8,563 bases of DNA from Candidatus Methanoplasma reticulitermitis (lineage in GTDB: Archaea > Thermoplasmatota > Thermoplasmata > Methanomassiliicoccales > Methanomethylophilaceae), in assembly GCA_031287135.1 (NCBI GenBank), contig JAITTK010000087.1, positions 1 to 8,563 on the forward strand. The letters run 5' to 3'. Position numbers and translations under genes: made by a program. The notes beneath the pieces were generated by a model. The model had not been told where the DNA came from, did no database searches, and worked only from the letters and a program-made list of their open reading frames with translations. This document shows, piece after piece, positions 6,360-8,563 of this stretch (position 1 is the first letter of the stretch; the number at the start of each line of letters is the position of its first letter).

Positions 6360-8201
6360 ATGACAGTATCGAAGAAGGTGATGGGTGCGTTACTGCTGCT
6401 CACGGCGGCAACAGTGCTGCTGTCCGCCGCATTCGCAGGCTCGGAGTATGTGGACGGCGAACCCGATAAAATATCCGGCAGCGGATCAGGTAGCGACATA
6501 ACCGTCCAATATGATGGGACAGCTGTAGGAGGGACAGCTGTAAGAGGGACAGTGAAAAATTACTCGGGAGGGTTCATATCGGTTGTTCTGAAAGACTCAA
6601 GCAGTGCCACTGTAAAGGAGGTCTTGGGGTTCATGCCGACATCAACTGGGACGGATGCGAGTTTCACGATTCCCGCCACCCTTTCTTTCGGGGTATATAC
6701 CGTTGCAGTATCCGGCAGCGGCATCAGTTGGGGGTGTCCTCTAAACGTTTCCGCCCAGTACTACATAAAGTATCTTGATGGAACAACCCCCCTCCCCGGG
6801 AGCGGCTATGTCGGACACGGTGTGACCCCATCATACAGTCCCCCTCCCAAGATTCAGACCGACGTAACGTACACTTTCGCCGGGTGGAACGAAACCCTGG
6901 TTCCCGCAGCCCCGGGAGGAGCTACATACACCGCGAAGTGGAATCCTGCTCCGACACAATATAAAATAACCCTGGAAACCGGCGGCGGAACGATAGCATC
7001 GCCCGCACCCTGGACGGGAGGCCCCTCCACTTACACCCAGTATATCGGATACGGTGCGCCCATCGTACTTCCGGCGATCGAAAGGACGGGTTACGACCTT
7101 GATCCGGCATCCTGGCCGACCGGTGATCTTGTCACAGGCGATAAAACATACACCGCGAAATGGACTGTGATACCCGGACCTGTATCCCACACCGTGACGC
7201 TCGATCCAGCCGGAGGGACGACAGCGTCTCCCGGTTCCTGGAGCAAAATCGGATCGGTGTACAGGGGAACCTTCATCGATGGATCGTCCCTCGGAGCGGT
7301 CCCGGTTTTCAGCCGCACAGGGTACACGTTCAGCAGCTGGTCCCCGGCACTTCCGGCGAATGTAACAGCAAGCGCAACGTACACTGCGCAGTGGACGCCC
7401 AACACATACACCCTGACTCTCGACCTGGACGGAGGAACGGTATCTTCGCCCGGAGCCTGGACTCAGATCGGATCCGATTATTCGAGGACACTGCCATACG
7501 GAACATCCGTGGGTTCGGTTCCGACACCGTCGAAGGCCGGATTCACGTTCAACGGATGGGCCCCGGCGCTCTCCGCATCGACGCCCGTACCGGCTTTGAA
7601 TCAGACATACACGGCGCAGTGGACGGTTCCGGGAGGTACATCGACCCCTACGACGTACACGGTGACCATCAACCCGGACGGCGGGACGATCTCCGACGGC
7701 GATTGGACCAAGAACGGGACGGTATACAGGAAGGTATTCTCGGACGGGGCACCCCTCGGGACCATCCCGGTCCCGACAAAGGCAGGGTTCGCGTTCGCCG
7801 GATGGTCGTCCGTCCCGTCACAGATCGTGACTGGGAGCATCACGTACACCGCACTGTGGACGGAACTGCCGTCTTCGGTAACCGTCCACATAACGACGGG
7901 ACCCAACGGGACCGTCGCCAGCAGCGATATGACGGTGGCAGCCGGCGGCGACATCGAGATCCTGGTCAGTCCCGCGTCCGGGTATGTGATCGATGAGGTC
8001 ACGACGGAATGGGAGTATGAGATCGACGGGAACAGGATAATCCTCAGGAGCGTAGGTTCCGACAGCAATGTAGGCATCACGTTCAAGGAGGAACAGTCGT
8101 CCGGTTTCCCGTGGTGGATAGTGGCGGCGATACTCGCGGTGCTGGTCCTGCTTCTGTTCATCTTCTGGATGTCAAGGAAGAGGGAAAACAGCACCTCGTG
8201 A
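6360..8201 (+). CDS. Membrane-anchored surface protein with five InlB/Listeria-Bacteroides-type repeats
   Basis: 613 residues. A signal peptide (about 1-26, hydrophobic GALLLLTAATVLL) is followed by a Gly/Ser-rich N-terminal domain (about 35-130). Then come five beta repeats of about 60-72 residues ending in YTAKW, YTAQW or YTALW: 135-194, 201-268, 277-345, 350-421 and 433-500, most with a G(Y/F)xFxxW core (TFAGW, GYTFSSW, GFTFNGW, GFAFAGW). A last beta domain (about 506-576) precedes one membrane helix (about 583-603, WWIVAAILAVLVLLL) and a short basic tail with RKRE, giving an outside-facing protein with its C-terminus in the cytoplasm. ATG 6360 lies 2 nt after the previous stop, so translation is probably coupled. 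Such repeats are known from bacterial internalins and are common in gut archaeal adhesin-like proteins. Ligand unknown; it may hold the unanchored protein encoded upstream. Confidence 0.88.
   Translation: MTVSKKVMGALLLLTAATVLLSAAFAGSEYVDGEPDKISGSGSGSDITVQYDGTAVGGTAVRGTVKNYSGGFISVVLKDSSSATVKEVLGFMPTSTGTDASFTIPATLSFGVYTVAVSGSGISWGCPLNVSAQYYIKYLDGTTPLPGSGYVGHGVTPSYSPPPKIQTDVTYTFAGWNETLVPAAPGGATYTAKWNPAPTQYKITLETGGGTIASPAPWTGGPSTYTQYIGYGAPIVLPAIERTGYDLDPASWPTGDLVTGDKTYTAKWTVIPGPVSHTVTLDPAGGTTASPGSWSKIGSVYRGTFIDGSSLGAVPVFSRTGYTFSSWSPALPANVTASATYTAQWTPNTYTLTLDLDGGTVSSPGAWTQIGSDYSRTLPYGTSVGSVPTPSKAGFTFNGWAPALSASTPVPALNQTYTAQWTVPGGTSTPTTYTVTINPDGGTISDGDWTKNGTVYRKVFSDGAPLGTIPVPTKAGFAFAGWSSVPSQIVTGSITYTALWTELPSSVTVHITTGPNGTVASSDMTVAAGGDIEILVSPASGYVIDEVTTEWEYEIDGNRIILRSVGSDSNVGITFKEEQSSGFPWWIVAAILAVLVLLLFIFWMSRKRENSTS
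6516..6552 (+). repeat. 15-bp in-frame tandem repeat, about 2.5 copies
   Basis: GGGACAGCTGTAGGA (6516-6530) is followed by GGGACAGCTGTAAGA (6531-6545) and GGGACAG (6546-6552). It encodes GTAVGGTAVRGTV in the N-terminal domain of the anchored protein. Copy-number change by slippage would keep the frame and only alter length by five residues per unit. Confidence 0.8.
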
Positions 8202-8205
8202 CATA

Positions 8206-8236
8206 AAACGGGCCGCGAGGCCCACCTTCCCCGTTT
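8206..8236 (+). terminator. Hairpin pair just after the anchored-protein stop codon
   Basis: GGGCC (8210-8214) pairs with GGCCC (8219-8223) around a GCGA tetraloop, a stable GNRA hairpin. An alternative stem pairs AAACGGG (8206-8212) with CCCGTTT (8230-8236); the two compete for the same GGG. It lies only a few bases after the stop at 8201 and probably contributes to the 3' end of the operon transcript, though no long T run follows. Confidence 0.45.
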
Positions 8237-8276
8237 CATCTACGCATCGCTGATCGGGATGCACGTCCCGGAACGG

Positions 8277-8308
8277 CCATCCGCACGATCGCGGATGGTG
8301 TGTTTTTC
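8277..8308 (+). terminator. Hairpin plus T run, likely intrinsic-type terminator
   Basis: CCATCCGC (8277-8284) pairs perfectly with GCGGATGG (8291-8298) around a six-base loop, followed by TGTGTTTTTCTC. This is the best terminator candidate for the two-gene surface operon. A smaller stem, CGGGA/TCCCG (8255-8259 / 8266-8270), precedes it. Confidence 0.65.
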
Positions 8309-8320
8309 TCTATATATTGT
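8307..8320 (+). promoter_or_regulatory. TATA-like box upstream of the zinc-ribbon gene
   Basis: TCTCTATATATTGT follows the terminator T run directly. If used, transcription would start near 8340 and give a leader of about 110 bases before TTG 8453. The leader region (8321-8452) shows no recognised riboswitch or small gene. No closer TATA-like sequence is convincing. Confidence 0.4.
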
Positions 8321-8452
8321 TCATTCGGCGCATTCCGTCACTCTGATAATACCCAGATGTCAGGCAACAGCGGCATCTGTAAGTGGTTTCCAATCAATAC
8401 CATACATCTTCCGACCAGGTGATGTTTTGGGCGGACTGGCTGAAGGGTTCCG

Positions 8453-8563
8453 TTGTCGGACAAAAAGATTTCTGTGAGTCGGAAGGGCTGTGACGGCCGG
8501 GCAGTATCTTGCTTACGATGCGGTTATGAATGGGTACCTAAAGATCCGGGGAAGATGCCCAAA
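8453..8563 (+). CDS. 5' part of the triple zinc-ribbon/HTH gene
   Basis: An in-frame TGA at 8441-8443 bars any earlier start. The first start codon after it is TTG at 8453, giving an N-terminus that begins MSDKKISVSRKGCDG and runs into the first zinc ribbon (CLRCGYEW). The purine-rich stretch AAGGG at 8443-8447 could be a weak ribosome-binding site. GTG at 8474 is a later alternative that would remove seven residues. The frame continues through the 85-bp terminal repeat into the reading frame at the left end with no break. This is what a real circular junction predicts, but it would equally be seen if this were the start of a near-identical second copy of the gene. Confidence 0.65.
   Translation, partial: MSDKKISVSRKGCDGRAVSCLRCGYEWVPKDPGKMPK
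8479..8563. repeat. 85-bp exact terminal direct repeat, right copy
   Basis: Same 85 bases as 1-85. The reading frame entering this copy from the left (TTG 8453) is the same frame that leaves the left copy into the zinc-ribbon gene. Confidence 0.95.

Noticed and set aside
7160..7996. A 278-codon plus-strand frame inside the anchored repeat protein
   Set aside because: Very Arg/His/Gly/Asp-rich shadow translation of the repeat region; the overlapping frame has the signal peptide, repeats and membrane helix.
8259..8477. A 72-codon plus-strand frame before the junction
   Set aside because: It begins inside the terminator hairpin region, has no ribosome-binding site or motif, and ends in the start region of the zinc-ribbon gene.

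Overview
The window looks archaeal, most likely a gut or rumen Methanomassiliicoccales/Thermoplasmata relative. This rests on TATA-type promoters, TTG starts that appear leaderless, a three-fold zinc-ribbon plus helix-turn-helix protein, and large secreted proteins with Listeria/Bacteroides-type (InlB B-repeat-like) beta repeats, one of them with a C-terminal membrane anchor. The lineage is inferred from gene style; no rRNA or tRNA is present to confirm it.

The first 85 bases (1-85) are repeated exactly as the last 85 (8479-8563). Joining the ends gives an 8478-bp circle and restores a complete 185-residue zinc-ribbon/HTH gene that starts with TTG at 8453 and stops at 532. The sequence is therefore either a circular contig with an assembly overlap or a unit flanked by direct repeats. 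No replication, partition, integrase or mobilisation gene is visible.

Layout: (1) zinc-ribbon/HTH gene, + strand, across the junction (8453-8478 then 1-532). (2) Isochorismatase/nicotinamidase-like cysteine hydrolase, + strand, 571-1089. (3) A convergent, divergent-in-sequence prephenate dehydratase-domain protein, - strand, 1672-1109. (4) A decayed IS5-type transposase, - strand, about 2254-1697, with its catalytic centre missing, inside a possible IS remnant bounded by a 14-bp inverted repeat (1722-1735 / 2590-2603). (5) A noncoding stretch with two dyads, then TATA box, a strong palindrome and a Shine-Dalgarno site. (6) A two-gene surface operon: a very large secreted protein (2726-6357) whose signal peptide and body are separated by a one-base frameshift at a nine-G run, then, 2 nt downstream, a repeat protein anchored by a C-terminal membrane helix (6360-8201). 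(7) Hairpins that look like terminators, a TATA-like box and the leader of the zinc-ribbon gene.

The surface operon is the main functional unit. The first product has a signal peptide but no visible membrane anchor and the second has both, so a shed or partner-bound adhesin held by the anchored protein is a reasonable hypothesis. The G run suggests on/off (phase-variable) secretion of the first protein, although a sequencing or assembly length error is the competing explanation. The two small enzyme-like genes have no obvious link to the surface operon.
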